Of a DNA stretch of 64,000 nt, positions 33,981 to 43,007 are shown piece after piece. This DNA is from Bradyrhizobium sp. (lineage in GTDB: Bacteria; Pseudomonadota; Alphaproteobacteria; Rhizobiales; Xanthobacteraceae), in NCBI RefSeq assembly GCF_016219575.1, contig NZ_JACRMG010000035.1, forward strand, positions 118,540-182,539, written 5' to 3'. The notes beneath the pieces were generated by a model. The model ran no database searches. It had not been told where the DNA came from and was given only the letters and a program-made list of their open reading frames with translations. Numbering within the stretch: the first letter of the stretch is position 1; every line of letters begins with the position of its first letter. Both the position numbers and the translations under genes were made by a program.

Positions 33981-34583
33981 GTGCAGCAGCCCGTTTCAGC
34001 GTCGCACGACGCCGCCAAACCCACGCCAGTGCATTCCGACGCGCCGGACATGGTGAAGGTGTGGGACTGGCCGCTGCGCGCGTTCCACTGGTCGCTCGCC
34101 TTCTTCGTAGCTTTGGCGTGGTTCACGCCTGGCACCCATGACAGCCTGCATCGTTTCGCGGGCTATGCCGTCATCGTGCTGATTGCGTTCCGCATCGGCT
34201 GGGGCGTGTTCGGCACCCGCTATTCGCGCTTCCGCGCGTTTGGCCGCAGGCTCGGCGCCGCGCCGGCCTATCTCCTCAAACTCCATCGCGGCAGGACCGG
34301 GCGGTATCGCGGACTCAACCCGGCCGGAACCGCGATGCTGGCCGCGATGCTGCTCCTGCTTTCGGTCTCCACCGTCACCGGATGGATGTCGACCACGGTG
34401 CGCTTCTTCGGCGTGCCCTGGGTGGAGGACACGCATGGCTACGTATCCCATGCCGTCATCGCGCTGGCCGCGGTGCACGTGCTCGGCGTGGTCCTGATGT
34501 GCGTGCTGCAGAAGGAAAACCTGATCCGCGCGATGGTCACGGGCTGGAAGCGGCGGGTTGCCGTCCCGGCCAGGCGCGTCTGA
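33981..34583 (+). CDS. cytochrome b561-type membrane protein
   Basis: The 200-residue protein has four membrane segments with conserved His (RAFHWSLAFFVALAWF, LHRFAGYAVIVLI, GYVSHAVIALAAVHVLG). GTG start with a polar 25-residue N-terminus. The VKVWDWPLRAFHW opening is typical of the b561/HupC group. It pairs with the PepSY gene and may oxidise quinol for an unknown acceptor. A hairpin terminator follows the stop. Confidence 0.85.
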   Translation: MQQPVSASHDAAKPTPVHSDAPDMVKVWDWPLRAFHWSLAFFVALAWFTPGTHDSLHRFAGYAVIVLIAFRIGWGVFGTRYSRFRAFGRRLGAAPAYLLKLHRGRTGRYRGLNPAGTAMLAAMLLLLSVSTVTGWMSTTVRFFGVPWVEDTHGYVSHAVIALAAVHVLGVVLMCVLQKENLIRAMVTGWKRRVAVPARRV

Positions 34584-34604
34584 CGAACGATTGGAGTCGC
34601 CGGC

Positions 34605-34631
34605 AAAACCGGCTAAGCAGGCGCCGGTTTT
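34605..34631 (+). terminator. hairpin terminator after cytochrome b561
   Basis: AAAACCGGC (34605-34613) pairs perfectly with GCCGGTTTT (34623-34631). Confidence 0.75.
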
Positions 34632-34651
34632 ACCGTCTCCGGGGACCTCGC

Positions 34652-35482
34652 TTGAAAGCCAACAACGATCCTTCGCCCGCGCCGTTCGGCCGGCTTGCCC
34701 CGAATGCGGCGCAGGCGGCGATCATCGCCCTTGCGCAGCGCACCGGGCTGAAGCGTGGCGCGTTCCGTCCCTGGCTGTCGCGGCTGCTGAACTTGCTGCG
34801 CACGGGTCCGCTCGACGTGGACTACCAGGGCGCCTCGTTCCGCTTCTATCATCAGGGCAGCGCCACCGAGCGCGGTGCGCTGCTCAATCCCGACTACAAC
34901 ATCGAGGAGCTTCAGTTCCTGCGCGCGCATGTGCGCAACGGCGGCGTGTTCGTCGATGTCGGCGCCAATGTCGGCACCTATGCGCTGGCGATGGCGCGTA
35001 ACGTCGGCGCTGATGGCAAGGTGATCGCGATCGAGCCGCATCCGGTGACCCATGCGCGGCTCGCGTTCAACCATGCGGCCTCCGGCTACAGCCAGGTGAA
35101 ACTGGTGCAGGCCGCGGCGGGCGCCGACGACGGCGAGCTCCTGATCGAGACCGACGGCGACAATCTCGGCGCCAGCCACATCGTCTCGGGCGACGCCTCG
35201 GGCAAGGCGATCCGGGTGCCGTCGCTGCGGCTGCAGCGCATTCTCGAACAAGCAGGCGTCACGCGCGTCGATGCGCTGAAGATCGACGTCGAAGGCTACG
35301 AGGATCGTGTGCTGACCGGCTTCTTCAGGGAGGCGCCGCAGACGCTGTGGCCACGCGCGGTCGTCATCGAGCATCTTTCCAGGGACGAATGGCAGGACGA
35401 CTGCATCGCCGACATGCTCGCGCGCGGCTATGCCGCCGCGGGCAGGACGCGCAGCAACACCATGCTCCTTCTCGGCGCCTGA
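34652..35482 (+). CDS. FkbM-family methyltransferase
   Basis: The 276-residue protein starts from TTG 34652 with GGGGA six bases before it. The SAM-binding core is VFVDVGANVGTYALAMARN, followed by KVIAIEPHP and VDALKIDVEGYEDRVL, the FkbM signature. Such enzymes O-methylate sugars of surface polysaccharides or small molecules. No polysaccharide cluster is adjacent. Upstream in-frame codons overlap the cytochrome gene and are not used. Confidence 0.88.
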   Translation: MKANNDPSPAPFGRLAPNAAQAAIIALAQRTGLKRGAFRPWLSRLLNLLRTGPLDVDYQGASFRFYHQGSATERGALLNPDYNIEELQFLRAHVRNGGVFVDVGANVGTYALAMARNVGADGKVIAIEPHPVTHARLAFNHAASGYSQVKLVQAAAGADDGELLIETDGDNLGASHIVSGDASGKAIRVPSLRLQRILEQAGVTRVDALKIDVEGYEDRVLTGFFREAPQTLWPRAVVIEHLSRDEWQDDCIADMLARGYAAAGRTRSNTMLLLGA

Positions 35483-35496
35483 CCTGCAAGGCGAGC

Positions 35497-35521
35497 GGAA
35501 CCTTGCAGCGCGCCCGCCGTT
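35497..35521 (+). promoter_or_regulatory. possible EcfG-type general stress promoter
   Basis: GGAAC (35497-35501), a 16-base spacer and CGTT (35518-35521) match the alphaproteobacterial EcfG consensus exactly. It points toward the OmpA-type gene 187 bases on. Confidence 0.5.
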
Positions 35522-35707
35522 GTGCAGCTTGCGGTTCGAAAGTACCGGCTGAATGGACCATGAACGACGGCGCGTGTAAGTCGTTGCGATGCTAAAATAA
35601 ATTGCTTCAGGCGATTCGGGGTCGCCACAATCCGGCCCAATGGCTGGCTGTTGATCGCCAATGCCGAACCGTTCGGCGCACAGAACCTTCCGGGGAACCA
35701 GACCGTC

Positions 35708-37780
35708 ATGACAAACCTTCGCCTCGCGCTGCTTGCCACCACCGCCCTCACGGCGATGCAATTCGCAAGCCTGCCATCCCAGGCGCAAACCGCTCCGATC
35801 GTCCTCGCGCAAGCACAAGGACAGGAACTCGGCCCTGACGGAAGGCCGAAGCAGCCGCCGCAGAAGGGAGCACCGCCGCCGGCGGCTCGCCCCGGACCTT
35901 CCGCACCGCCGCCACCTCCGCCGCCGCCGCAGATCCGGCAGGCGCCGCCACCGCCGCCGCCTCCGCCGCCGCAGATCCGGCAGGCACCTCCGCCTCCGCC
36001 GCCGCCACAGATTCGCCAGACGCCGCCCCCCCCACCGCCGCCGAAGCCGACCACGCTGCCGCCACCTCCTCCGGCGGCGCCGAAGGCTGTTTCGCCGCCG
36101 TCACCCCCGCCACCGCCGCCTCCTCCCAGGGTGACGCCGCCGGCTTCGGCTGCGCCAACGCTTACGCCGCCTCCGACGTCTGCGCCGCCGCCGCGCACGC
36201 CGCCGACCTCGGTGCCCACCACCACGCCGACCGCGACGCCGACGACGACCCCGCCTGCCCTGCAGAAGGGACCGCCCGGCGGTCCGTCTCCCGGTGGCAT
36301 GAAGGCGCCTCCGACCGCGACGCCGACCCCGGCGCCGCAGGGCACATCCACGCCGCCACCGCCGCCCGCCAGCGGCGCCACGACCTTGCCGCCCGCCGGC
36401 ACCCCGCCGACCGGCGCACCGGCGCCGCGCAGCGGTCCGCCCCCCGGCGTACCGGGATCGACACCGGGTGCTCCGGCCACGACGACGGCACCGGGGACGC
36501 CTCCGGCTGCGGGAACGCCGCCTGCCGCTGGTACCCCTCCGGCCGCGGGAACGCCTCCGGCTGCGGGTGGCGCGCCCACGCCGCTGCCCGGCCAGCAGGG
36601 TCGCCCGGCGCTTCCGCCGGGAGCGACACCGCCGCCTCCCGCCGGCGCCGCGGCACCGAGTGTCGTCCCCGGCACGGCGGCCGCAACGCCGCCGCCCGGC
36701 AGGTTCCAGAATGCACCTCCGACCATCTCGCCGGCCTTCCGGTCCGCGCCGACGGTCACAACACAATTGCCGCCACCGCCGCCGCCGCGGCGCGAGAACC
36801 TGACGCCGCTCGCCATCGGCGCAGGCGTGGTGGCCGGTGCCGTGGTCGGCGCGACCATCGCCAACATGCACAGCCAGCGGCGGGAGGTCGTGGAAGGCGG
36901 CCGCACCGTCTATTACGAGCCGGATCGCATCATCATCCGCGACCCGAGCGGACAGCAATACGTTCGAGGTAACGACTTCCAGCGATTCCGCTACGGAGCC
37001 CGCGACATCCGCACCGAGACGATCGGCGGCGAAACCCGCACCGTTGTGATCCGTCCCGACGGCACCCAGATCGTCACCGTGGTCGCCGCCGACGGGCGGC
37101 TGCTCCGCCGCATCCGGCGCGACAGCTTCGGCCGCGAGGTCATCATCATCGACAACAGCTATCGCGACCCGCGCGGGATCGGCGGCTTCTATGTCGACCT
37201 GCCGCCGCCGGTGGTCCGCATTCCCTACGATCGCTACATCGTCGACGCCCAGGAGGCGCCGCCGGAGGTGATCTACGAGACGATGGTGGCGCCGCCGGTG
37301 CAACGGATCGACCGTCGCTACTCGCTCGACGAGATCCGCTTCAGTCCCAATGTGCGCATGCAGATGCCGAGCATCGACCTCAACACAATCGTCTTCGAAA
37401 CCGGTTCGTGGGAGATCCCGCCGGACCAGGCGGCGAAGTTGCAGACGATCGCCGACGGCCTCAACCGCGCGATCCAGGCCAACCCGCGCGAGGTGTTCCT
37501 GATCGAAGGCCATACCGACAAGGTCGGATCCGACGTCGACAATCTCTCGCTGTCGGACCGCCGCGCCGAATCGGCCGCCACGCTGCTGACGCAGCAGTTC
37601 GGCGTTCCCGCGGAGAACCTGACCTCGCAGGGTTATGGCGAGCAGTATCCGAAGGAGCAGACCGACGGGCCGAGCCTGATCAACCGGCGCGTCACCGTCC
37701 GCCGCATCACGCCGCTGCTCAACGGCGGCCAGGCTGCGCTGCCGCCCCCGCCGCCCGGCGTCGGCCCCGGCGGCCGGTAA
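35708..37780 (+). CDS. OmpA-family protein with long proline-rich region
   Basis: The 690-residue protein has a signal peptide (LALLATTALTAMQFASLPSQ), a disordered Pro-rich region (about residues 50-350) with runs of up to nine Pro punctuated by QIRQ and tandem AAGTPP, a short membrane segment (LAIGAGVVAGAVVGATIANM), a middle domain, and a C-terminal OmpA domain (about 545-675). The peptidoglycan-binding residues are seen in IEGHTDKVGSDVDNLSLSDR and NRRVTVRR. It probably tethers outer membrane to peptidoglycan. A stress-type promoter lies upstream and a strong terminator follows. Repeat length may vary between strains. Confidence 0.9.
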   Translation: MTNLRLALLATTALTAMQFASLPSQAQTAPIVLAQAQGQELGPDGRPKQPPQKGAPPPAARPGPSAPPPPPPPPQIRQAPPPPPPPPPQIRQAPPPPPPPQIRQTPPPPPPPKPTTLPPPPPAAPKAVSPPSPPPPPPPPRVTPPASAAPTLTPPPTSAPPPRTPPTSVPTTTPTATPTTTPPALQKGPPGGPSPGGMKAPPTATPTPAPQGTSTPPPPPASGATTLPPAGTPPTGAPAPRSGPPPGVPGSTPGAPATTTAPGTPPAAGTPPAAGTPPAAGTPPAAGGAPTPLPGQQGRPALPPGATPPPPAGAAAPSVVPGTAAATPPPGRFQNAPPTISPAFRSAPTVTTQLPPPPPPRRENLTPLAIGAGVVAGAVVGATIANMHSQRREVVEGGRTVYYEPDRIIIRDPSGQQYVRGNDFQRFRYGARDIRTETIGGETRTVVIRPDGTQIVTVVAADGRLLRRIRRDSFGREVIIIDNSYRDPRGIGGFYVDLPPPVVRIPYDRYIVDAQEAPPEVIYETMVAPPVQRIDRRYSLDEIRFSPNVRMQMPSIDLNTIVFETGSWEIPPDQAAKLQTIADGLNRAIQANPREVFLIEGHTDKVGSDVDNLSLSDRRAESAATLLTQQFGVPAENLTSQGYGEQYPKEQTDGPSLINRRVTVRRITPLLNGGQAALPPPPPGVGPGGR

Positions 37781-37796
37781 GGCGACACGAAAAACG

Positions 37797-37827
37797 AAAA
37801 TGGCCGGGATCGCTCCCGGCCATTTTT
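37797..37827. terminator. terminator between OmpA and argG
   Basis: TGGCCGGGA (37801-37809), loop TCGC and TCCCGGCCA (37814-37822) are followed by TTTTT and preceded by AAAA, so it can act for both convergent genes. Confidence 0.92.
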
Positions 37828-37865
37828 GTTTGCGTCTATCTCACCGCACGTCGCCCCCGCGCAGC

Positions 37866-39203
37866 TCAACCCTTGTCGCTGTCGAGCCTGGGGATGTAGG
37901 AGCCTTCTCCCGCCGAGAGCAGGCCCGTTTCGGTGTAGAGCTTCAGCTTCGCCCTGGTGTCGGCGATGTCGAGATTGCGCATCGTCAGTTGTCCGATGCG
38001 GTCGGCGGGCGTGAAGGCGGCATCCTCCACCTTCTCCATGCTCAGCCGTTCCGGCTGGTAGGTCAGGTTCGGGCTCTCGGTGTTGAGCAGCGAATAGTCG
38101 TTGCCGCGGCGCAGCTCCAGCGTCACCTCGCCGGTGACGGCGCGCGCCACCCAGCGCTGCGCGGTCTCGCGCAGCATCAGCGCCTGCGAGTCGAACCAGC
38201 GGCCCTGGTAGAGCAAGCGGCCGAGCTTCATGCCGCTGATGCGGTACTGCTCGATGGTGTCCTCGTTATGGATGCCGGTGACGAGGCGCTCATAGGCGAT
38301 GTGCAAGAGTGCCATGCCCGGCGCCTCGTAGATGCCGCGGCTCTTGGCCTCGATGATGCGGTTCTCGATCTGGTCGCTCATGCCGAGCCCGTGGCGGCCG
38401 CCGATGACGTTGGCCTCGAGGAACAGCGCGACGGGATCGGCAAAGGTCTTTCCGTTGAGCGCGACCGGCTGGCCTTCCTCGAAACGCACGACGACCTTTT
38501 CGGCCTTCACCGTGCAGTCGTCGCGCCAGAACGGCACGCCCATGATGGGATTGACGATCTTGATACCGCTGTCGAGATGTTCGAGATCCTTGGCTTCGTG
38601 GGTGGCGCCCAGCAGGTTGCTGTCGGTCGAATAGGCCTTCTCGGCGCTCATCTTGTAGGCGAAGCCGTGCGCGGTCATGAACGCCGACATTTCGGCGCGG
38701 CCGCCGAGCTCGTCGATGAACTGCTGGTCGAGCCAGGGCTTGTAGATGCGCAAGGCCGGATTGGTCATCAGGCCGTAGCGATAGAAGCGCTCGATGTCGT
38801 TGCCCTTGTAGGTGGAGCCGTCGCCCCAGATGTTGACGCCGTCCTCCTGCATGGCGGCGACCAGCATGGTGCCGGTCACGGCGCGGCCGAGCGGCGTGGT
38901 GTTGAAGTAGGAGAGGCCGCCGGTCGAGACATGAAAGGCGCCGGACTGGATGGCGGCGATGCCTTCGTGGACGAGCTGCGTGCGGCAATCCACCAGCCGG
39001 GCCTTTTCGGCGCCGAACTCCATCGCCTTGCGGGGGATCTCGTCGTAGTCGGCTTCATCGGGCTGGCCGAGATTGGCCGTATAGGCAAAGACGCGCGCGC
39101 CCTTCTGCTTCATCCACAGCAGCGCGGCGCTGGTGTCGAGCCCGCCCGAAAAGGCGATGCCGACTTTTTCGCCCGTGGGCAGGCTCTTCAGGATCGTAGT
39201 CAT
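37866..39203 (-). CDS. argG: argininosuccinate synthase
   Basis: The 445-residue enzyme joins citrulline and aspartate in arginine synthesis. VGIAFSGGLDTSAALLWMKQ is the ATP pyrophosphatase loop; GDGSTYKGNDIERFYRYGL and STDSNLLGATHEAKDLE are further family segments. The length and sequence match the E. coli-type ArgG subgroup rather than the shorter 400-residue form. ATG at 39203 gives MTTILKSLPTGEKVG; an upstream start adds 20 unrelated residues. Confidence 0.96.
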   Translation of the reverse strand: MTTILKSLPTGEKVGIAFSGGLDTSAALLWMKQKGARVFAYTANLGQPDEADYDEIPRKAMEFGAEKARLVDCRTQLVHEGIAAIQSGAFHVSTGGLSYFNTTPLGRAVTGTMLVAAMQEDGVNIWGDGSTYKGNDIERFYRYGLMTNPALRIYKPWLDQQFIDELGGRAEMSAFMTAHGFAYKMSAEKAYSTDSNLLGATHEAKDLEHLDSGIKIVNPIMGVPFWRDDCTVKAEKVVVRFEEGQPVALNGKTFADPVALFLEANVIGGRHGLGMSDQIENRIIEAKSRGIYEAPGMALLHIAYERLVTGIHNEDTIEQYRISGMKLGRLLYQGRWFDSQALMLRETAQRWVARAVTGEVTLELRRGNDYSLLNTESPNLTYQPERLSMEKVEDAAFTPADRIGQLTMRNLDIADTRAKLKLYTETGLLSAGEGSYIPRLDSDKG

Positions 39204-39306
39204 CGAACTTCCAATCGGTCGAAAGTGCTGAATTTCATCGGTAGCTGGCTGCGCGGATAACAAATTTCGCTGATCTCGGCACGCGATTAATGCCTGCCGG
39301 CCGCGC

Positions 39307-40083
39307 TCACGCCGACGGCGCCGGGCCGGTTTCCTGCCCCCGCCAGCGCCGGGTCAGCCGGTAGCCCGGCCAGAACAGCCGCGTCAGCGCGGCGTCGATC
39401 CGCTCGTCCGACAGGCGGCTGCGCGGCCAGCGGTAGATCACGGCAAAGGCGAGCCAGATCACCAGGAAGGTGACGAGGCCGGCAATGGCGACGTCGGTGA
39501 AGAAATGCCCGCCGAAGGCCATGCGCAGGCCCGAGGTGACGACGCCGAACACGGTGGCGGCCGTATAGGCCAGCGGCCGCCATGCCGGCGGCGCCAGTGC
39601 TGCCGGCGCATAGGTCCAGAAGGCGGTGGCGCCCTCGCCGGAGAAGAAAGAGCAGTTGCGCCCGCAGCTGCCGCGCGGATCCCACCACGGCACGAATTGC
39701 TGGGGGCCGTTGAACTCCGTCACCACCACCGGGCGCGGCCGGCCCCAATAGGTCTTGAAGGTGAGATTGGTGAGCACGCCCGCCGACAGCGTCAGCGTCG
39801 CCAGCAGGAAGATGATGCTGCGGCCCTTCACCAGCAGCGGCCGGTCGGGGCGGATCGCCTTCCAGATCAGCGCCGCGAATGACGGCAGCACGAACGCCCA
39901 GGCGATCCACATCGCCGCATCGCGCAGGAAACCCGCACCCCCGTTGAGCCTCAGCGGGAAGGTCTTGCTGGCGGCATCGTAGAAAGCAGCCGAAAGCTTC
40001 AGGTCGAGCTCGGGATAGAGCCCGAACAGGAGGCCGACGACGAGGAAGAGCCCCAGCGCGATGAAAAGTCCGGTCCGGTTCAT
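39307..40083 (-). CDS. PAP2-family membrane phosphatase
   Basis: The 258-residue protein has about six membrane segments and the three PAP2 motifs: KTYWGRPRP, CSFFSGEGATAFW (variant of PSGH with Glu) and RMAFGGHFFTDVAIAG. A Cys pair (GSCGRNCSFF) precedes the second motif. Such enzymes dephosphorylate lipids, for example phosphatidylglycerol phosphate or lipid A. The substitution of His by Glu in the second motif is notable, but similar forms occur in the LpxE-like group. Confidence 0.85.
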   Translation of the reverse strand: MNRTGLFIALGLFLVVGLLFGLYPELDLKLSAAFYDAASKTFPLRLNGGAGFLRDAAMWIAWAFVLPSFAALIWKAIRPDRPLLVKGRSIIFLLATLTLSAGVLTNLTFKTYWGRPRPVVVTEFNGPQQFVPWWDPRGSCGRNCSFFSGEGATAFWTYAPAALAPPAWRPLAYTAATVFGVVTSGLRMAFGGHFFTDVAIAGLVTFLVIWLAFAVIYRWPRSRLSDERIDAALTRLFWPGYRLTRRWRGQETGPAPSA

Positions 40084-40127
40084 GGCGCGGGGTTTAGCCG
40101 AGGGAGGTGAAGTTGAAAACCCTGCCC

Positions 40128-40169
40128 CGTCATTCCGGGATGGTCCGAAGGACCAGACCCGGAATGACG
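40128..40169. repeat. short palindromic repeat, family E-like
   Basis: CGTCATTCCGGGATGGTCC and its inverse (GGACCAGACCCGGAATGACG) form a near-perfect 42-base hairpin. Confidence 0.75.
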
Positions 40170-40181
40170 TACCATCTCAAC

Positions 40182-40673
40182 TCACCGCGACGGCGGGCGC
40201 AAATTCGACGGCACGGGCGGCGGCGGGCGCCGCGCAGGCGGCGGCAGGCGCCAGGCGCCGGCGTTGCGGCCGGCGATCATCCAGTAGACGAGGCCGGCGA
40301 CGATGCCCGCGCCGGTCATGATTTCGAGATGACGACGCACGATGCCGTCGAAGCGCATGGTATCGGGATCGAACGGGACCAACCCGAGATAGCAGGCCGC
40401 GCCGACCAGCGCGCCGCCAATGGCATAGGCCAGCACGCTGCGGATGTAGAAGGCTTCGGTAATCGCGGCCACGAGCATTGCCGGCAGCAACGCAAAGCCG
40501 GAGATGAAGATGAAGCCGATGCCGATGATGACATTGATCGCCGGATCGATGTTGCCGATGCCGAGATCGGTGAATTCGGGAAACAGCACCGCCCCGAGCA
40601 CGACGATCCCCGCCACGAGGCACGCGGCGAGGAAGGCGAAGAGGATGACGATGAGGCGGCCGATCAGGGCCAT
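40182..40673 (-). CDS. small integral membrane protein of unknown function
   Basis: From ATG at 40673 (GGAG upstream) the product is 163 residues with four membrane segments (IVILFAFLAACLVAGIVVLG; NVIIGIGFIFISGFALLPAM; AYAIGGALVGAACYLGLV; GAGIVAGLVYWMIAG) and a Pro/Arg-rich cytoplasmic tail. It resembles hypothetical membrane proteins common in Bradyrhizobium. No functional residue stands out. The Pro-rich end is at the repeat side. Confidence 0.75.
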   Translation of the reverse strand: MALIGRLIVILFAFLAACLVAGIVVLGAVLFPEFTDLGIGNIDPAINVIIGIGFIFISGFALLPAMLVAAITEAFYIRSVLAYAIGGALVGAACYLGLVPFDPDTMRFDGIVRRHLEIMTGAGIVAGLVYWMIAGRNAGAWRLPPPARRPPPPVPSNLRPPSR

Positions 40674-40683
40674 GCGCACACTC

Positions 40684-40809
40684 CATTCCCTCCCCCTGAA
40701 AGGGGGAGGGTCAGGGTGGGGGTTGGGCGCGGCATCGGGATTCGCGGAGAGAGAGACCCCCACCCGCCGCGCGCACGCGCGCGTCGACCTCCCCCTTTCA
40801 GGGGGAGGT
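40684..40809. repeat. palindromic repeat, family H
   Basis: CCTCCCCCTGAAAGGGGGAGG at the left and CCTCCCCCTTTCAGGGGGAGG at the right are inverted partners, with GGTGGGGGT and ACCCCCACC between. It resembles the copy at 899-1036. Confidence 0.75.
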
Positions 40810-40842
40810 GATGTTCAAACGATGCCGCAAGACCATGCACCA

Positions 40843-42051
40843 TCAATCCGTCATCGCCATGGCGCGCAGCGCCTGGCGCTCGCGGACGCTGAGCTTTTCG
40901 GTTTCCGACTTGAGCTGGCCGCAGGCGGCGAGGATGTCGCGGCCGCGCGGGGTGCGCACCGGCGAGGAATAGCCGGCGTTGAAGATGTACTCGGAGAATT
41001 TCTCGATTCTATCCCAGTCCGAGCATTCGTAGGCCGTGCCCGGCCACGGGTTGAACGGGATCAGATTGATTTTTGCCGGAATGCCCTTGAGCATCTTCAC
41101 CAGCAGTTTTGCGTCATCCAGGGAATCGTTGACGCCCTTGAGCATCACGTATTCGAAAGTGATGCGGCGCGCATTGGAGGCGCCGGGATAATCGCGGCAG
41201 GCCTGCAACAGTTCGGCGATCGGGTATTTGCGGTTGAGCGGCACCAGCTCGTTGCGCAGTTCGTCGCGAACGGCATGCAGCGAGATCGCCAGCATCACGC
41301 CGATCTCCTCGCCGGCGCGCACGATGTTCGGCACCACGCCCGAGGTCGAGAGCGTGATGCGGCGGCGGGAGATGCCGATGCCTTCGTTGTCTGCCACGAT
41401 CAGCAGCGCATCGCGTACCGCGTCGAAATTGTAGAGCGGCTCGCCCATGCCCATCATGACGATGTTGGTGACGAGGCGGCTGCCGTTCTCGCGGTCGGAC
41501 CAGTCGTTGAGGCGATCGCGCGCTACCATGACCTGGCCGACGATCTCGCCGGCGGTGAGGTTGCGCACCAGCCGCTGCGTGCCTGTGTGGCAGAACGAAC
41601 AGTTGAGCGTGCAGCCGACCTGCGAGGAGACGCACAGCGTGCCGCGGTCGGTCTCGGGAATGTAGACGCACTCGACCTCGTGCGGCCTCTCGATATTGTC
41701 GCCGCTCGGCAGCCGCAGCAGCCATTTGCGGGTGCCGTCAGAGGAGATCTGCTCGGCGATCACTTCGGGACGGTCGACGGTGAAATGTTTCTCAAGCTCG
41801 GCGCGCATGTCCTTCGAGACGTTGGTCATCTCTGCAAAGGACTTGGCGCCGCGGAAATACATCCAGTGCCAGAGCTGCTGCGTGCGCATCTTGCGCTGTG
41901 CGGGGGCAACGCCGATCTCGCCGAGGCGATCGGCGATCTCGGCGCGCGACAGCCCGATCAGCGACGGTTTCGCCGGCGGCACATAGGTCTCGAGCGGCTG
42001 CTTTTCCAATGGCGCGCTGGCCGCGGTGGTTTCGGTCGATGTGGCAGTCAT
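40843..42051 (-). CDS. rlmN: 23S rRNA/tRNA adenine C2-methyltransferase RlmN
   Basis: The 402-residue radical SAM enzyme methylates A2503 of 23S rRNA and A37 of some tRNAs. The cluster motif C-x3-C-x2-C is seen in VGCTLNCSFCHTGTQR; GMGEPLYNFD, VTLSTSG-type ITLSTSGVVPN and the C-terminal RGRDILAACGQLK with the methyl-carrying Cys are present. An N-terminal Thr/Ala-rich tail is extra. ATG at 42051 is preferred; the longer frame runs into the family B repeat. Confidence 0.96.
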   Translation of the reverse strand: MTATSTETTAASAPLEKQPLETYVPPAKPSLIGLSRAEIADRLGEIGVAPAQRKMRTQQLWHWMYFRGAKSFAEMTNVSKDMRAELEKHFTVDRPEVIAEQISSDGTRKWLLRLPSGDNIERPHEVECVYIPETDRGTLCVSSQVGCTLNCSFCHTGTQRLVRNLTAGEIVGQVMVARDRLNDWSDRENGSRLVTNIVMMGMGEPLYNFDAVRDALLIVADNEGIGISRRRITLSTSGVVPNIVRAGEEIGVMLAISLHAVRDELRNELVPLNRKYPIAELLQACRDYPGASNARRITFEYVMLKGVNDSLDDAKLLVKMLKGIPAKINLIPFNPWPGTAYECSDWDRIEKFSEYIFNAGYSSPVRTPRGRDILAACGQLKSETEKLSVRERQALRAMAMTD

Positions 42052-42072
42052 GTTCGTTCTTGCGAGAGGTTT

Positions 42073-42173
42073 CCCCTCATGGTGAGGAGGCGCGCGAGCG
42101 CCGTCTCGAACCATGAGGCCCGGGCCTTCATCCTTCGAGACGCGGCGCAAGCGCCGCTCCTCAGGATGAGGGG
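42073..42173. repeat. palindromic repeat, family B
   Basis: CCTCATGGTGAGGAGGCGCG at the left is mirrored by GCGCCGCTCCTCAGGATGAGG at the right; GTCTCGAACCATGAGG and CATCCTTCGAGACG are the inner pair. Confidence 0.75.
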
Positions 42174-42229
42174 CAACAGTCATCAAATAGGCCTTCTGCG
42201 GCCCCCAAACAACGCCGTTTTGCGGGAAT

Positions 42230-42856
42230 TCAGCGCCTGCAGTCCTGCGCGATGCGGTCGAGCGCCTGCGCCAGGCCCTTCAGCGAAAACGTGTCGGTGG
42301 TCTCGGTGCCCTTGGCGGACATGCCCTTGACCGTGACGTCGGCGGCCTTGCGCATGGCGTCCACCATGCGCTCCTCCTCGGCGGCGTTCTTGATCCAGAG
42401 GCCGTCGCCCTGGGTGTACATGGCGTAGCTGGCGCCGCCGACTTCCAGGCTCGACTCCGAACCCGGCTTCAGCTGGTAGCCGATCATGATCGAGACTTCG
42501 TTGATGACCTTCTCGGCGGGCCGCGTGGAGACGAAGGCGTAGGCGGGATCGCGCGGACGGTTCGGCGGATTGGTCTTCGAGGAAGACGGCTTTGCCAGCG
42601 CAAAGCACACCCGCTTGCCGCCGGGCGTTGCGCTATAGGCGCCCCAGGTGCCGTATTGGCCGAGCAAGGCCGGTTCCGCGCCGCCGGCAGCGGCCGGCGC
42701 TGCCTCGGGCTTGATGGCGGCCGGCGGCTTGGCCGTGTCCTTTTTCGCAGGAGCCTTGGGGGCCGCAGGCGGCGCAGCGCCTTGCGCCAGCGCGAGGCTT
42801 GAAGCCGCGCACAGGATGGTGCTCGCCAACAGCGATGTGAGAATTTGCCGCGCCAT
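42230..42856 (-). CDS. invasion-associated locus B (IalB) family protein
   Basis: The 208-residue product from ATG 42856 has a signal peptide (LLASTILCAASSLALAQ), an Ala/Pro/Lys-rich linker (to about residue 60) and an IalB domain: LLGQYGTWGAYSATPGGKRVCFALAKP, then NEVSIMIGYQLKPGSESSLEVGG and KGTETTDTFSLKGLAQALDR. IalB is an envelope protein of Bartonella; in free-living rhizobia the role is unknown. The predicted Cys pair may be disulfide-bonded. Confidence 0.88.
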   Translation of the reverse strand: MARQILTSLLASTILCAASSLALAQGAAPPAAPKAPAKKDTAKPPAAIKPEAAPAAAGGAEPALLGQYGTWGAYSATPGGKRVCFALAKPSSSKTNPPNRPRDPAYAFVSTRPAEKVINEVSIMIGYQLKPGSESSLEVGGASYAMYTQGDGLWIKNAAEEERMVDAMRKAADVTVKGMSAKGTETTDTFSLKGLAQALDRIAQDCRR

Positions 42857-43007
42857 GATCCGGTCTGGTTCCCCCATCATTGTGACCTGAAGATGGCCCG
42901 CCCCGACCTCATCAGAGGCGAAATGGATAGCCGGGAAACGCGTGTTTGGGAAGGCAGTTAGCGGATCGCGCGCGACGTTGCCGGCACCGCACCGCCAAAC
43001 GGCGGCC

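Noticed and set aside
35428..36906. Glycine-rich minus-strand frame opposite the OmpA gene
   Set aside because: It is the mirror of proline codons; the plus strand has signal peptide, OmpA domain and terminator.
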